NCBI GenBank assembly: GCA_052387095.1
Contig: JBQTJN010000019.1
Span: forward strand, 4,541-68,540
Direction of reading: 5' to 3'
DNA length: 64,000 nt
Source of the DNA: JBQTJN01 sp052387095
Lineage (GTDB): Bacteria; Pseudomonadota; Alphaproteobacteria; Micavibrionales; Micavibrionaceae
Shown here: positions 31,016 through 41,087 of the stretch, in pieces
How positions within the stretch are numbered: the first letter of the stretch is position 1
Layout: every line of letters begins with the position of its first letter
Translations under genes and position numbers: made by a program
Notes under the pieces: model-generated
Told to the model about the DNA's origin: nothing
The model's database searches: none
Seen by the model: the letters and a program-made list of their open reading frames with translations, nothing else

Positions 31016-31742
31016 ATGATGAGTATTCCGCCAGGGATTTTATAACCCCGTGCAGGCTGTTCACTTCCTGCTCGGTCAGGTCGGAGCGTATAAAGATGTT
31101 CCTTATATTCCGCTTCATGATCGGCGCATGGTCTGCAGAGCGGAAAAAACCGTTCTCGTCAAGCGCCTGTTCCAGCCGGCTCAGGAAACTCTCCATATTT
31201 TTTTGAGAGGCGGGCAAACCGCCATTGGTCTCCAGCGTGGGCTCTGCCGGCGTGTGCCCCGCCAGGGCGCTCTCATAGGCCATCAACAAAACCGCCGCGC
31301 TTAAGTTGAGCGAACTGAAATTTTCATTCACAGGAATTGTGACAATGGCGTGGCAGCGCGCGATATCGTCATTTTCCAAACCCGAGCGTTCTGGTCCGAA
31401 GACAAAACCGGTTTTCTGTTCTTCCTGCATGCGCCGATAGTTTTCCTGAGCAGCTTCGCGCGGTTCATACACTGTCTTCACCATGCCGCGCGGCCTCGCC
31501 GTCGTTGCAACCAGGAAATGCAGATCGGCAATGGCTTCTTCCAGTGTGGCGAAGACTTGCGTATTTATAACGTCAAGCGCGCCGGCCGCCATTGTCTCCG
31601 ACGCAGGATTGGGCCAGCCATCCCGGGGCGCAACAAGCCGCAGATCGGTCAGGCCGAAATTGAGCATGGCCCGCGCAGCGCCGCCGATATTCTCCCCCAT
31701 CTGTGGGCGAACAAGAATGATGGCGGGTGAAATTGGGATCAT
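31014..31742 (-). CDS. trmJ: tRNA (cytidine/uridine-2'-O-)-methyltransferase TrmJ-like
   Basis: SPOUT-fold RNA 2'-O-methyltransferase of 242 residues. The TrmJ/TrmH motifs are present: ILVRPQMGENIGGAARAM at the N-terminus, FVFGPERSGLENDDI (motif 2) and IPVNENFSSLNLSAAVLLM (motif 3). The C-terminal 70 residues are helical, as in TrmJ dimers. The start MIPISPAIILVRP is the first ATG; the DNA upstream has no clear ribosome site. Likely modifies position 32 of tRNAs. Confidence 0.9.
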   Translation of the reverse strand: MIPISPAIILVRPQMGENIGGAARAMLNFGLTDLRLVAPRDGWPNPASETMAAGALDVINTQVFATLEEAIADLHFLVATTARPRGMVKTVYEPREAAQENYRRMQEEQKTGFVFGPERSGLENDDIARCHAIVTIPVNENFSSLNLSAAVLLMAYESALAGHTPAEPTLETNGGLPASQKNMESFLSRLEQALDENGFFRSADHAPIMKRNIRNIFIRSDLTEQEVNSLHGVIKSLAEYSS

Positions 31743-31833
31743 ACGTTGTCGTAAAACAGAAAGCGTTTTTATTCTAATAAAAAATTGTTGCAAAATGTCT
31801 ATAATTATGTAAATAATTTGCTATGGTGTGTGC

Positions 31834-32427
31834 ATGCGAATAGTAATGCGAAAAGATGAGTTCAAAATCGGCGTATTGGAACCGACAGAAGAGGATTTTA
31901 ATCTATTCTGCCGCGCCCGTTCACTATGTTTTTTAGATAAAAGTAAACATGACCCTGAAAAAAGTTCCAATCTGCAGGGGATACAACAAGCCATTCTCGA
32001 AAGCGGGACAGATTATTGGCGAGAATTATTCTTAAGCTCTTTTTGCGATCCTCCCACTGCATATTTTGTGTTGCAGAAAAAAGAAAATACGGGAAAGGAA
32101 AGACCGGTAGGTATGGCAGAAATTTGCTATTACCATGAAAATGGTAATTTGCAGGCCGAATTTCGCGGCGGCCATATCGATTCAAACCGTATGGGTCTCA
32201 GCCTGTCGCAAAGCTTCAGAAATCTTGGACTCGGCAAAAATTTATGGGATGCCAGGATCAAACATGTACAGGAAATGGGCGCTGCAAAAATCAGGACTTT
32301 TATATTGAAAGATAATGAAGCCTCCTGGAAAGCGGCAGAGCGAAAAAAGTTTCTTTTGCAATGGGAGGGTTTTGACCCTCTTTATCCGGAAGACGGACTT
32401 CTTAGAAGATATGAGCTCAATTTATAA
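31834..32427 (+). CDS. GNAT-like acetyltransferase
   Basis: A 197-residue protein with weak GNAT features: a central strand with QAEFRGGHID, then an acetyl-CoA loop-like FRNLGLGKNLWDARI (R-x-x-G-x-G-K/A pattern) and KIRTFILKDNEASWKAAERK, where GNATs place the next strand and helix. The N-terminal half is not recognised. AT-rich compared with trmJ and gltX. The substrate is unknown. The ATG at 31834 is taken; a later ATG at 31846 is possible. Confidence 0.65.
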   Translation: MRIVMRKDEFKIGVLEPTEEDFNLFCRARSLCFLDKSKHDPEKSSNLQGIQQAILESGTDYWRELFLSSFCDPPTAYFVLQKKENTGKERPVGMAEICYYHENGNLQAEFRGGHIDSNRMGLSLSQSFRNLGLGKNLWDARIKHVQEMGAAKIRTFILKDNEASWKAAERKKFLLQWEGFDPLYPEDGLLRRYELNL

Positions 32428-32430
32428 AAA

Positions 32431-33777
32431 TCAGGCCGCTTTTTTCGCCGTCAGGCGTTCACGGGTTTTCTCCGGCCCGATCAGCAGCAGCAGATCTTTC
32501 ATTTCCGGTCCGTGATCCATGCCGGTGAGCGCCTGGCGGAGCGGCATGAACAGCATCTTGCCCTTGCGCCCGGTTTTGGTTTTGACAAGCTCCACCCATT
32601 CGTTCCAGGTATTTTCATTCCACGGCGTGGCCGGCAGCAGCGCCATCGCATCCCGGATGAACTCCGGCTCTGCGATCACAGGGTTGACCGGGCCCTTGGC
32701 CATGTCCCACCATTCTCTTATGTCGGTGATTTTCTTCAGGTTGGGCCGCACACGGTTCCAGAAAGATTCGTCGAGATCCTGCAGCCCCATTTCCGCGAGG
32801 CGTACGCATACATCGTCATAGCTGGTCTGGTGGAGGATGCGCGCATTGAGGCGGTAAAGCTCTTCCTTGTCGAATTTCGGGGTGCCGCGCGAAAAATGAG
32901 CGAAATCAAAACTGAGCGCCAGCGGATCGATGGATGTAAACGCTTCGATCGGTTGGGACGTGCCCAGCCGCGCCAGCAGGCTGACGATCGACATCGGCTC
33001 GAGACCTTCCTGTTCGCGCAGTTCCCGGATATTGAGCGAGCCGAGGCGCTTCGACAATTTGCCGCCATCGGCATCCGATATCAGCGGCAGGTGCACGAAG
33101 TCCGGGACCCGAGCGCCGAGCGCTTCGAACATCTGGATATGCATGGCCGTGTTCGAGACATGGTCTTCGCCGCGGATGACGTGCGTGATGTTGAAATCAA
33201 CATCGTCAATGACGGAGCAGAGATGATAAAGCGGGCTGCCGTCTTCGCGGATGATAACGGGATCCGAGATGTCGGCGCCGTTGAATTTCACCGGCCCGCG
33301 GATCAAATCGTTCCATTCGATCGGTTTGTGCTCCATCCTGAAACGCCAGTGCGGCTTGCGGCCTTCTTCTTCAAACTTCTTCTTCTGTTCGTCCGTAAGA
33401 TCCAGCGCGCCGCGGTCATAAAGCGGCGGCAGGCTGCGCGAGAGCAGCGATTTACGTTTCAGCGCCAGCTCTTCCGCGGTTTCATAAGCCGCATAAATAC
33501 GGCCCGCTTTTTTCATCGCCTCGATTTGGACCGTATAGCGCTCCATCCGGTCTTTCTGATTGGCTTTCTCATCCCAGGGCAGGCCGAGCCAGATCAGGCT
33601 GTCTTCAATTTCTTCCTCATACTCGACTTTGGAACGCTCGAGATCGGTATCGTCGATGCGCAGCAGGAAATGCCCATGGCTGGCCTTCGCGAACAGCCAT
33701 GTGATCAGCGCGGTGCGCGAATTACCGACATGCAGAAGGCCGGTGGGGGACGGGGCAAAACGGACGCGGACGCTCAT
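32431..33777 (-). CDS. gltX: glutamyl-tRNA synthetase
   Basis: Class I synthetase charging tRNA-Glu. The HIGH-type motif reads PTGLLHVGNSRTAL near the N-terminus and KMSKS reads GGKLSKRLGS. The 448 residues fit the bacterial GluRS family. The VRVRFAPSPTG start and the RIDDTDLERSK segment are typical. Many alphaproteobacteria carry two GluRS genes, one possibly tRNA-Gln specific; this window shows only one. Confidence 0.95.
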   Translation of the reverse strand: MSVRVRFAPSPTGLLHVGNSRTALITWLFAKASHGHFLLRIDDTDLERSKVEYEEEIEDSLIWLGLPWDEKANQKDRMERYTVQIEAMKKAGRIYAAYETAEELALKRKSLLSRSLPPLYDRGALDLTDEQKKKFEEEGRKPHWRFRMEHKPIEWNDLIRGPVKFNGADISDPVIIREDGSPLYHLCSVIDDVDFNITHVIRGEDHVSNTAMHIQMFEALGARVPDFVHLPLISDADGGKLSKRLGSLNIRELREQEGLEPMSIVSLLARLGTSQPIEAFTSIDPLALSFDFAHFSRGTPKFDKEELYRLNARILHQTSYDDVCVRLAEMGLQDLDESFWNRVRPNLKKITDIREWWDMAKGPVNPVIAEPEFIRDAMALLPATPWNENTWNEWVELVKTKTGRKGKMLFMPLRQALTGMDHGPEMKDLLLLIGPEKTRERLTAKKAA

Positions 33778-33932
33778 ACTCTTCCTTTCAGGAAATATGG
33801 TCTTTCTGAATACCCTTAAGAGCCGGATTTTTCAATTGTATTCGCAAATTTATGGGTCATGGGCATGCGCCGCTCACGGCTCAACGCCATCGTGGTGATT
33901 TTTGGCCCCGGCGCCGCCTGCCGGCGTTTATA

Positions 33933-35489
33933 TTAGGCTGAATACACCCTTTTCGCCACGCGTGAGACGGTTTCAGGCGCATGGCCCTTCGCAATAACGC
34001 CGGCCATATCAAGATTGTCCTCGATCAGACTGTGAAGAATTTCATCCAGCGTTTCATAAGGTGGCAGCGTGTCCTGATCCGTCTGGTCCGGTTTCAGTTC
34101 GGCCGTCGGCGGTTTCGTAAAGACGCGCGCCGGGATGATCTCCCCGCGCGGGCCGAGCGCACCGGTAGGCACAGATTGATTGCGCCACGCTGCCAGTCTG
34201 TAGACATGTGTCTTGTAAACATCTTTCAGCGGGTTAAAGCCGCCGCACATATCGCCATAGAGTGTCGCATAGCCTGTGGCGATTTCCGATTTATTCCCGG
34301 TCGATAAAACCATTTTCCCGGACGCATTCGACAGCGCCATCAGAATGATCCCGCGTGTGCGTGGCTGGATATTTTCAAATGTGACGGATGTCGCGCCGAA
34401 AATAAACTTCTTCAGGGCCGTACCGAAGGCCGCAACAGGTTTTTTGATCGGGATGTTGTCCAGCTTTATGCCGAGATTTCTGGCGATCCGGCGCGCATCT
34501 TCAACGTTGTCGCGCGATGTATAGTTTGAGGGCATCATCACGCCATGCACATTCTGCACACCCAGCGCATCCACCGCGATTGCCGCAACCAGCGCGCTGT
34601 CGATGCCGCCTGAAAGCCCCAGCAGGACGCCCGGGAAATTATTTTTCTGCACGTAATCGCGTAAGGAAAGCATAAGCGCGCTATAGGCTTCTTCTTCCGG
34701 ATCCAGCGCCGGCGTAATGATACTCTCAGGTGAGCTCCACGAGCCTTCTTCATCCTGCACCAGCCGGACCTGGTAACAATTTTCCTGAAACAAAGCGCAG
34801 GTAAAAACCGGCTCGCCCCTTTCATCGACAATAAAAGAATTGCCGTCAAAAACCAGCTCGTCCTGCCCGCCGATCTGGTTGACATAGACGAAAGGCAGAT
34901 TATTTTCCGTGGCGCGCGCTTGCACTTTCTCGCGCCGCCTTTTGACGTTTTGTATGTGATAGGGGCTGGAATTGGGCGCAATGAGAATATCGGCACCTTT
35001 CTTTGCCAGATGCGCGCTCACCTCTTCGTACCACATGTCTTCGCAGATCATGAGGCCTAGCGTTACGCCGCGAAAATTTACAGGCATTGGCAGTGGTCCC
35101 GGCGTGAAAACCCGCTTTTCATCGAAAACCCCGTAGTTCGGCAGGCAATGCTTGAGAATGGTGGCCTTTACCGCGCCGCCTTCAACCAGATACAGGGCAT
35201 TATAGGTGATGCCTTTTTCGCGGTAAGGCGCCGTGACCAATGCCGCCGGTTTAAAATCGCGGCTGGCGGCAATAATTTTCCCCCGTGCAGCATCGCACGC
35301 ATCGAGAAAAGAGGGTTTCAGAATCAAATCTTCCGACGGATAGCCGCAAACCGCCAGTTCCGGAAAAATAATCAGGTCGGCCTCAGGCGCGGCTTTGCTC
35401 CAGACATCCAAAATGATGCGGCTGTTGCCGGCAATATCGCCAACAACAGTGTTGATCTGCGCCAGGATAAGATCGAGTTTTTTGCTCAT
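33933..35489 (-). CDS. nadE: NAD+ synthase, glutamine-hydrolysing
   Basis: Makes NAD from nicotinate adenine dinucleotide. Residues 1-250 are a nitrilase-type glutaminase domain (ELAVCGYPSEDL with the Glu, the Lys in ILKHCLPNYGVFDEKR, and GLMICEDMW with the Cys). Residues 265-518 are the synthetase domain with the pyrophosphate loop LLGLSGGIDSALVAAI and STGNKSEIATGYATLYGDM. The start MSKKLDLILAQINTVVGD is the family N-terminus; the earlier in-frame start is rejected. Confidence 0.96.
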   Translation of the reverse strand: MSKKLDLILAQINTVVGDIAGNSRIILDVWSKAAPEADLIIFPELAVCGYPSEDLILKPSFLDACDAARGKIIAASRDFKPAALVTAPYREKGITYNALYLVEGGAVKATILKHCLPNYGVFDEKRVFTPGPLPMPVNFRGVTLGLMICEDMWYEEVSAHLAKKGADILIAPNSSPYHIQNVKRRREKVQARATENNLPFVYVNQIGGQDELVFDGNSFIVDERGEPVFTCALFQENCYQVRLVQDEEGSWSSPESIITPALDPEEEAYSALMLSLRDYVQKNNFPGVLLGLSGGIDSALVAAIAVDALGVQNVHGVMMPSNYTSRDNVEDARRIARNLGIKLDNIPIKKPVAAFGTALKKFIFGATSVTFENIQPRTRGIILMALSNASGKMVLSTGNKSEIATGYATLYGDMCGGFNPLKDVYKTHVYRLAAWRNQSVPTGALGPRGEIIPARVFTKPPTAELKPDQTDQDTLPPYETLDEILHSLIEDNLDMAGVIAKGHAPETVSRVAKRVYSA

Positions 35490-35502
35490 AAGTCCGCCAC
35501 CT

Positions 35503-36894
35503 TTATTCGGCCGCGGCCGCCGCCACAGGCTGGATATTGCGGCTTTTGCGCATCGCTTGCAATTCGTCGGCCAGCAGGAAGGCAAGTTCCAGCGACTGGT
35601 TGGCATTCAGGCGCGGGTCGCATTGTGTATCGTAACGTGTGGCAAGATCGGAATCCGATATGGCTTGCGCGCCGCCGACACATTCCGTTACGTCGTTGCC
35701 GGTCATTTCAAAATGCACACCGCCAGGATGTGTGCCTTCTGCCTTGTGAACTGCAAAAAACGTTTTAACCTCACTCAGAATATGATCGAAATTCCGCGTT
35801 TTATAGCCCGAGCTGGCCTTGATGGTGTTGCCGTGCATTGGATCGCAGGACCAGATAACACTGCGTCCTTCTTTTTTCACTGTGCGCAGGAGGGCTGGCA
35901 GCTTGTCGGCAATTTTTTCATGTCCCATGCGTGCGATCAGAGTCAACCGCCCCGGGATGTTCTCCGGGTTGAGAATATCAATCAGGCGCAGCAATTCATC
36001 CGCGCTCATGGCAGGCGAGCATTTCAGTCCCAGCGGGTTTTTAATGCCACGTACATATTCAATCTGCGCGTGGTCGGGCTGATGCGTGCGCGCGCCAACC
36101 CAGAGTAAGTGCGCGGAGGTGTCGTACCAATCGCCGGTCAAACTGTCCGTACGGGTAAGCGCCTCTTCGTAATTCAGCAAAAGCGCCTCGTGCGATGTAT
36201 AAACATCGGTCTGTTTAATAGCAGGAACAGTATTGCTGTTAATGCCGCACGCTTCCATGAAACGTAGCGCATCACCGATGCTGTTGGCCATCTCGGCATA
36301 TCTTATGCCCAGGGGACTGTCCTGCACGAAATTGAGATTCCAGCCGTGAACGCGGTGCAGGTCGGCATAACCGCCCCAGGCAAAAGCACGCAACAGGTTC
36401 AGCGTTGCCGCGGACTGGTTATAAGATTTCACCATCCGCGCCGGGTCATGGCGCCGTGCTTCCTCGATAAACTCGAAGCCGTTTATATTGTCGCCGCGGT
36501 AGCTGGGCAGGGTTTTTCCATCCCGTGTCTCGGTATCGTCAGAGCGCGGTTTGGCGAATTGCCCGGCGATGCGCCCGACTTTCACGACCGGCATGGAGCC
36601 GCCATAGGTGAGGACAACCGCCATCTGCAAAATCAGGCGAAACGTGTCGCGGATTTTATTGGCGCTGAATTCGGAAAAACTCTCGGCACAGTCCCCGCCC
36701 TGCAAAAGGAATGCGCGGCCGTCCGCTGCATCGCCCAGACGGGCCATAAGGTTGCGCGCCTCTCCGGCAAAAACCAGGGGAGGCTGGCGGGTGAGTTCTC
36801 TTTCAGCCAGTTCCAACGCCGCCACGTCCTGGTAGGACGGCAGTTGCTGGGCTGGCTTGGTGCGCCAGGATGAGGGACTCCACCGCTCGGGCAT
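35503..36894 (-). CDS. aroG: class II 3-deoxy-7-phosphoheptulonate synthase
   Basis: First enzyme of the shikimate pathway, joining phosphoenolpyruvate and erythrose 4-phosphate. The 463 residues match the plant-like/class II family: WSPSSWRTKPAQQLPSYQD, LLQGGDCAESF, KVGRIAGQFAKPRS, and WSCDPMHGNTIKASSGYKTR. Start at 36894, with AGGAG eight bases upstream; a second ATG 15 codons earlier is rejected. nadE follows on the same strand after 13 bases. Confidence 0.96.
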   Translation of the reverse strand: MPERWSPSSWRTKPAQQLPSYQDVAALELAERELTRQPPLVFAGEARNLMARLGDAADGRAFLLQGGDCAESFSEFSANKIRDTFRLILQMAVVLTYGGSMPVVKVGRIAGQFAKPRSDDTETRDGKTLPSYRGDNINGFEFIEEARRHDPARMVKSYNQSAATLNLLRAFAWGGYADLHRVHGWNLNFVQDSPLGIRYAEMANSIGDALRFMEACGINSNTVPAIKQTDVYTSHEALLLNYEEALTRTDSLTGDWYDTSAHLLWVGARTHQPDHAQIEYVRGIKNPLGLKCSPAMSADELLRLIDILNPENIPGRLTLIARMGHEKIADKLPALLRTVKKEGRSVIWSCDPMHGNTIKASSGYKTRNFDHILSEVKTFFAVHKAEGTHPGGVHFEMTGNDVTECVGGAQAISDSDLATRYDTQCDPRLNANQSLELAFLLADELQAMRKSRNIQPVAAAAAE

Positions 36895-36959
36895 TGAAAA
36901 ACTCCTGTCAAAATCCGGGGACCCCACTATATAGGGCAATTTTTGGGCCGTGGCAAAGC

Positions 36960-37850
36960 CTATTGGCTGCGTTTAGGGGTTTCCGGGCGTGGCCAACGGC
37001 GATGCAGCCATAGCCATTGCCCGGGATTTTCGCAAATCCAGCGCTCCAGGTGGGCATGAGCCTCGGCAATGACGATCTCCGCCGGCAGAGCTTCGCCAAC
37101 CGCATCAAAAAGTACAAGGGGCGGTTGGACGATGCTCTCGAAACGGGCGCCCTTGAGGCGTTTGTTCTGGACTGGGATGACCGGGCATTTATATTTCTGC
37201 GCGAGTTTAACAAAGATCGGATTCGTCATCGCCGGAGTGCCGAAAAACGGAACAGCAACGCCTTCATTATATTTTTGGTCGATAAGAATACCAACAAAGC
37301 CTTTATCCTTCAGAACTTGCATGATGTCTTTGCCGCTGGAGCGGTGTTTGGGAAATGTTTTGATGCGCCCGTTCAATGACCGCGTGCGGCTCAGCATCGC
37401 ATCGGCATAAGGATTGTTCGGCGCGCGGTAGGTGAGGTTTAGTGGAATATTGTAGCGTTCATGCAATGTCGGTGCATTGATTTCCCAGTTTCCCATATGG
37501 GCGCTGATAAAAATGGCGCCTTGTCCGGCTGCCACAGCCTCCTGAAAAATATGTTCGTGCGTAACGATAACACGCTCCCGCCCGATCTGGCGCAGGTGCA
37601 TATATTCTGCGGCTGTGCGCCCCATATTGCCCCACATTTCGTGAGTAACATGTTTCATCCAGCCTTCATCCCGGTCAGGAAACGCCAGGGCCAGGTTTTT
37701 ATAAGCCTTGCGGGATGCGGCCATGCGCGGGCCGATTGCGCGGGCAAACCACCCGCCGCAGGCCGACGCCATATCCAGCGGCATCATCCTGAAAATCGAA
37801 AACAGGATGAATACCAACGCGGCTTCGACAATATAGCGGATATTTTTCAT
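36960..37850 (-). CDS. LpxL/HtrB-family lipid A acyltransferase
   Basis: Inner-membrane acyltransferase of 296 residues that probably adds a secondary fatty acid to lipid A. An N-terminal membrane anchor (residues 8-30) is followed by the catalytic HxxxxE-type motif in FISAHMGNWEINAPTL. The segments YRAPNNPYAD and LIDQKYNEGVAVPFFG are typical. Its ATG overlaps the stop of lpxK (TAATG), so it is the end of a waaA-lpxK-lpxL-like operon. Confidence 0.92.
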   Translation of the reverse strand: MKNIRYIVEAALVFILFSIFRMMPLDMASACGGWFARAIGPRMAASRKAYKNLALAFPDRDEGWMKHVTHEMWGNMGRTAAEYMHLRQIGRERVIVTHEHIFQEAVAAGQGAIFISAHMGNWEINAPTLHERYNIPLNLTYRAPNNPYADAMLSRTRSLNGRIKTFPKHRSSGKDIMQVLKDKGFVGILIDQKYNEGVAVPFFGTPAMTNPIFVKLAQKYKCPVIPVQNKRLKGARFESIVQPPLVLFDAVGEALPAEIVIAEAHAHLERWICENPGQWLWLHRRWPRPETPKRSQ

Positions 37851-38848
37851 TATTTTTTCCGTGTGGCAAAGCCATGCACGATTGAATCCAGCAGCGTTTC
37901 ATCATTCCAGGTGATGCGTGTATGTACGGTTTCCAGCAGGTCGTTCATTTTATCCGGGAGCCGCATCAGATCTTTGGGCGTAGTAATGAGTTTCGCGTCA
38001 TGCTGCGCCGCCATGGTTTTCAGTTTTTCTATATCCTGCGCAGCATAGGGATAATGATCGGGATAGGAAAATGTTTCAATAATATTCAAACGCAAATCGT
38101 CTTTCAGGAAATCAAAAAACTTTTCCGGGTATCCAAGGCCCGCAAAGGCAACGTAACGCAGATGTGTATGCGTTGTATCGGCGGCCTGCATCGCCTGTAA
38201 AACAGGTTTCCCCGCCGGCAGCAGCTTTCGGATATTACGGTGGTCCTGCCCTGTAATCACAAAAAAATCGGCTTGCGCCAGGCGGCGCGCCACGGGTTCA
38301 CGCAAGGGCCCGGCCGGCAGGAGTTTACAATTGCCGAATCCCATCTCCCCGCTGATCACGACGCATTGAATATCCTTAGCAATGCCGGGATTTTGCAAAC
38401 CGTCATCCATAACGATCAGATCGGCCCCGCGATTAATGGCAAGCTGGGCACCTTTGGCCCGGTCTGTAGCTACAATTGTCGGCGCTTCCTGAACCAGCAG
38501 TAAAGGTTCATCGCCGACATCCCACGACGTATGGCGCGCCTTGTCCACCATGAGCGGGCCGCGCTCACCGCCGCCATGGCCGCGCGTGAGAAAGAAAGGC
38601 TGTGACGCAACACCGAGCGATTTGATACGCTGCATCAGCGCGATGGCCACCGGGGTTTTCCCGGTACCGCCGGCATTGATATTTCCGACGCAAAGAACAG
38701 GCACGGAAAACACTTCCGGCGTTTTTGAATGACGGTGCCATTCATGCCCCGCCCGGTAGATCCAGGACAGCGGTGTTAAAATCTTCTCGGCAAGCGGTGC
38801 CCCGCTCTTCTCCTGCCGGTACCAGAAAGAAGGGGTTTTCCCGATCAT
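37850..38848 (-). CDS. lpxK: tetraacyldisaccharide 4'-kinase
   Basis: Phosphorylates the lipid A precursor at the 4' position, at the cytoplasmic side of the inner membrane. The Walker A motif GNINAGGTGKTPVAIALMQ is preceded by an N-terminal segment PSFWYRQ...LTPLSWIYR. DDGLQNPGI is the family Walker B-like motif. 332 residues, normal. Overlaps waaA by four bases upstream. Confidence 0.96.
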   Translation of the reverse strand: MIGKTPSFWYRQEKSGAPLAEKILTPLSWIYRAGHEWHRHSKTPEVFSVPVLCVGNINAGGTGKTPVAIALMQRIKSLGVASQPFFLTRGHGGGERGPLMVDKARHTSWDVGDEPLLLVQEAPTIVATDRAKGAQLAINRGADLIVMDDGLQNPGIAKDIQCVVISGEMGFGNCKLLPAGPLREPVARRLAQADFFVITGQDHRNIRKLLPAGKPVLQAMQAADTTHTHLRYVAFAGLGYPEKFFDFLKDDLRLNIIETFSYPDHYPYAAQDIEKLKTMAAQHDAKLITTPKDLMRLPDKMNDLLETVHTRITWNDETLLDSIVHGFATRKK

Positions 38849-40113
38849 AAACGCACCTCCACGAACGGCAGGACGGCCTGCCAGACTTTATCAATCACTT
38901 TTTCCTTGGCGGCTGCAAACGCATAACCCCTGTCCTGTTGTTCCTTCAAAAGAGCGGGCACGGACAGGAGGCGGCGCAGCGTGTCCGTCAGGGCCTGTTC
39001 ATCCATAACCTGCAGCGCGGCACCCGCATGTTTCATCTCGTCATAAATCTGTTGCTGGAACTGCACGTGGGGGCCGTACAGCACAGCGGAATGCAGTTGT
39101 GCCGCCTCGATCGGGTTGTGGCCACCACCACCGTCATCGCTGAAAGACCGGCCGATCACGGACAGGGGCGACAGCCGGTAGAATAGCCCCAGCTCGCCCA
39201 TGGTATCCGCGATATAAATCTGCGCGCCGCTGGAACAGTCGTTGCTCGAGCGCTGCGCCGATTGGAATCCTTCCACCTGCGCACGCTTCTGCACGGCATC
39301 GCCCCGCACCGGATGGCGCGGCGCAATGATGGTCAGGAGTCCGGGAAATTCCGTCTCCAGTTTCTTATGCACCCGCAGCGCCAGTGCCTCTTCGCCCTCA
39401 TGACTGCTGGCGAAAAGCCAGACAGGTCGTCCGGATACGGCAGATATAAAGTTTCTTAGTCCTGTTTCATCGTGAGGCAGCGCCTGCGCGCTGTATTTGA
39501 GATTGTCGGTAACAATGACATTGTGCCCGCCCAAAGCCGTATAGCGTGCTTTATCCGCTTCCGTTTGCGCAAGAATGACCTTGAATGTGCGTAAAATCTG
39601 CGCCGCAAATTTTTTCGCGCAAGCCCAGCGCCGGTAGGATTTATCCGACAGGCGCGCATTGACGAGCAGCGCGGGAATACTCCGCCTTTCAATTTCACTC
39701 AGCATATTCGGCCAGAGCTCGGATTCCATCCAGAGCACAAGATCCGGCTTCCAGTGATTTAAAAAGTTCCGCACCCAGTCCGCGCGGTCAAGCGGGCAGA
39801 ACTGGTAGATCGCCCGTTTGGACAATTTCTCCAGCATCATTTTGGCCGAGGTCACGGTGCCCGTGGTCATGAGAATATTCAACTGGTTGTTGTGCGCGAG
39901 CAGGCGCTCGACCAAAATAAGCGCCGATTGCGCTTCACCCACGCTTGCTGCATGGATCCAGATGAGAAATCCGTCCGGCCGTGTATGGAAGCTGCGCCCC
40001 TTGCGCTCATCAATACGCGCGGCAATTTCCTTGCCCTGCTGTGCACGGCACGCCAGCAGCAAAGACAGGAACGGCCCCGCCAGGACAAGGCAAAATCGGT
40101 ATAACCAGAACAT
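38845..40113 (-). CDS. waaA: 3-deoxy-D-manno-octulosonic acid transferase
   Basis: Attaches Kdo to lipid A; a GT-B fold enzyme anchored by an N-terminal helix (residues 2-20). The 422 residues show DGFLIWIHAASVGEAQSAL, WMESELWPNMLSEIERR and GELGLFYRLSPLSVIGRSF, then GGHNPIEAA, all typical of WaaA. First gene of the waaA-lpxK-acyltransferase operon. Whether it adds one or two Kdo units is not visible. Confidence 0.95.
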   Translation of the reverse strand: MFWLYRFCLVLAGPFLSLLLACRAQQGKEIAARIDERKGRSFHTRPDGFLIWIHAASVGEAQSALILVERLLAHNNQLNILMTTGTVTSAKMMLEKLSKRAIYQFCPLDRADWVRNFLNHWKPDLVLWMESELWPNMLSEIERRSIPALLVNARLSDKSYRRWACAKKFAAQILRTFKVILAQTEADKARYTALGGHNVIVTDNLKYSAQALPHDETGLRNFISAVSGRPVWLFASSHEGEEALALRVHKKLETEFPGLLTIIAPRHPVRGDAVQKRAQVEGFQSAQRSSNDCSSGAQIYIADTMGELGLFYRLSPLSVIGRSFSDDGGGGHNPIEAAQLHSAVLYGPHVQFQQQIYDEMKHAGAALQVMDEQALTDTLRRLLSVPALLKEQQDRGYAFAAAKEKVIDKVWQAVLPFVEVRL

Positions 40114-40174
40114 AGGGAATTATATAACAGGCTTTAAAGCCAGCTGAAACAGGTTCTTAACGTAAATGAGCGCT

Positions 40175-40975
40175 TTACAGCTTTTTGCAGGTGGTTCCTG
40201 AATAAGTGCATCCTGGCGGAATACAGAATTTTTCCGGGTCGCCCCCCCCGGTTGCATCGGTACTTTTCATGATGCCGGTGGCGATGGCTTGATCGGCTTG
40301 GCATATGGTCAATTCATCGAAAAAAGTTTTGGTGGGGTCTTTGATCCACTCGGTTTGCGTGCCGGTGGCGTTGTCAATTTCCTCTTGCCAGAATGTGCTG
40401 TTCGCGCAACCCGGCGGCAGGCGCTTGTCGCTCGATGAAGCGTACTGTGCGAACGTAAAGAAGCCTTCCTCCGGCTCCGCGGCAAAGTTCATACACTTCG
40501 CTTCTTTCCAGATCCGGTTCATGACCGTGCAGTTATAGGAAGACGAATACGTTGGCGAATAGGTTATGGTGGAGCGCCCGCTCAGCATGGGGCCGGAGAA
40601 ATTGGCCGTCAGATATTTATTGACGGCGGTGCCGACAAGATTTATCAGCACCGTGCCAAGAGGACCACCCGTTGGTGGTGGCGGTGAATCGCTGAACATG
40701 CCGCCGGCCTTGGAGCCGAGCACGCCGATAAATTGATCAAAGCATGTATATTGCAAAACGCTGTCGGGTTTGAAGATCAAATTCTGGTTCTGCGTGATCT
40801 CGCGCTGTGCTTCCAGCCAGGCACGTGATTTCAGGGATTCGTAATATTTCGTGTCGCAGGGTGAGGCCGCGACGGTGGGCGCGGGGGGCTTGGCCAGCGC
40901 GCTTCCCTGCTGCGTCAGGAGCAAAATACTCATCAGCAGGGCCGGGAAAAGTCTATAACCGGGAATCTTGTTCAT
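40175..40975 (-). CDS. secreted hypothetical protein, paralogue A
   Basis: A 266-residue protein with a signal peptide (about residues 1-29, ending SALA). The mature part has ten or so cysteines, for example YTCFDQF, NCTVMNRIWKEAKC and CIPPGCTYSGTTC. It shares the frame CD-x-x...W/FLEA-R-E-T-x-NQ, KPDSVL-x-YTCF and C-x-x-M...K/A-x-AKC with the next gene, so the two are paralogues. The family is not one I recognise. No membrane helix in the mature part. Probably disulfide-bonded outside the cytoplasm. Confidence 0.8.
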   Translation of the reverse strand: MNKIPGYRLFPALLMSILLLTQQGSALAKPPAPTVAASPCDTKYYESLKSRAWLEAQREITQNQNLIFKPDSVLQYTCFDQFIGVLGSKAGGMFSDSPPPPTGGPLGTVLINLVGTAVNKYLTANFSGPMLSGRSTITYSPTYSSSYNCTVMNRIWKEAKCMNFAAEPEEGFFTFAQYASSSDKRLPPGCANSTFWQEEIDNATGTQTEWIKDPTKTFFDELTICQADQAIATGIMKSTDATGGGDPEKFCIPPGCTYSGTTCKKL

Positions 40976-41087
40976 ACACGCCGTTTCTTTGTAAATGTCC
41001 CACTCTTAAATTTTACTGCAGTTAAGGGGGTCAGCGCAAATGGCTTTTCCCTCTGATACGCATAAAGCCCTGTTTTCGGGCAATTTT

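Noticed and set aside
32512..33819. 435-codon open frame on the plus strand opposite gltX
   Set aside because: Shadow of a conserved synthetase; no motif of its own.
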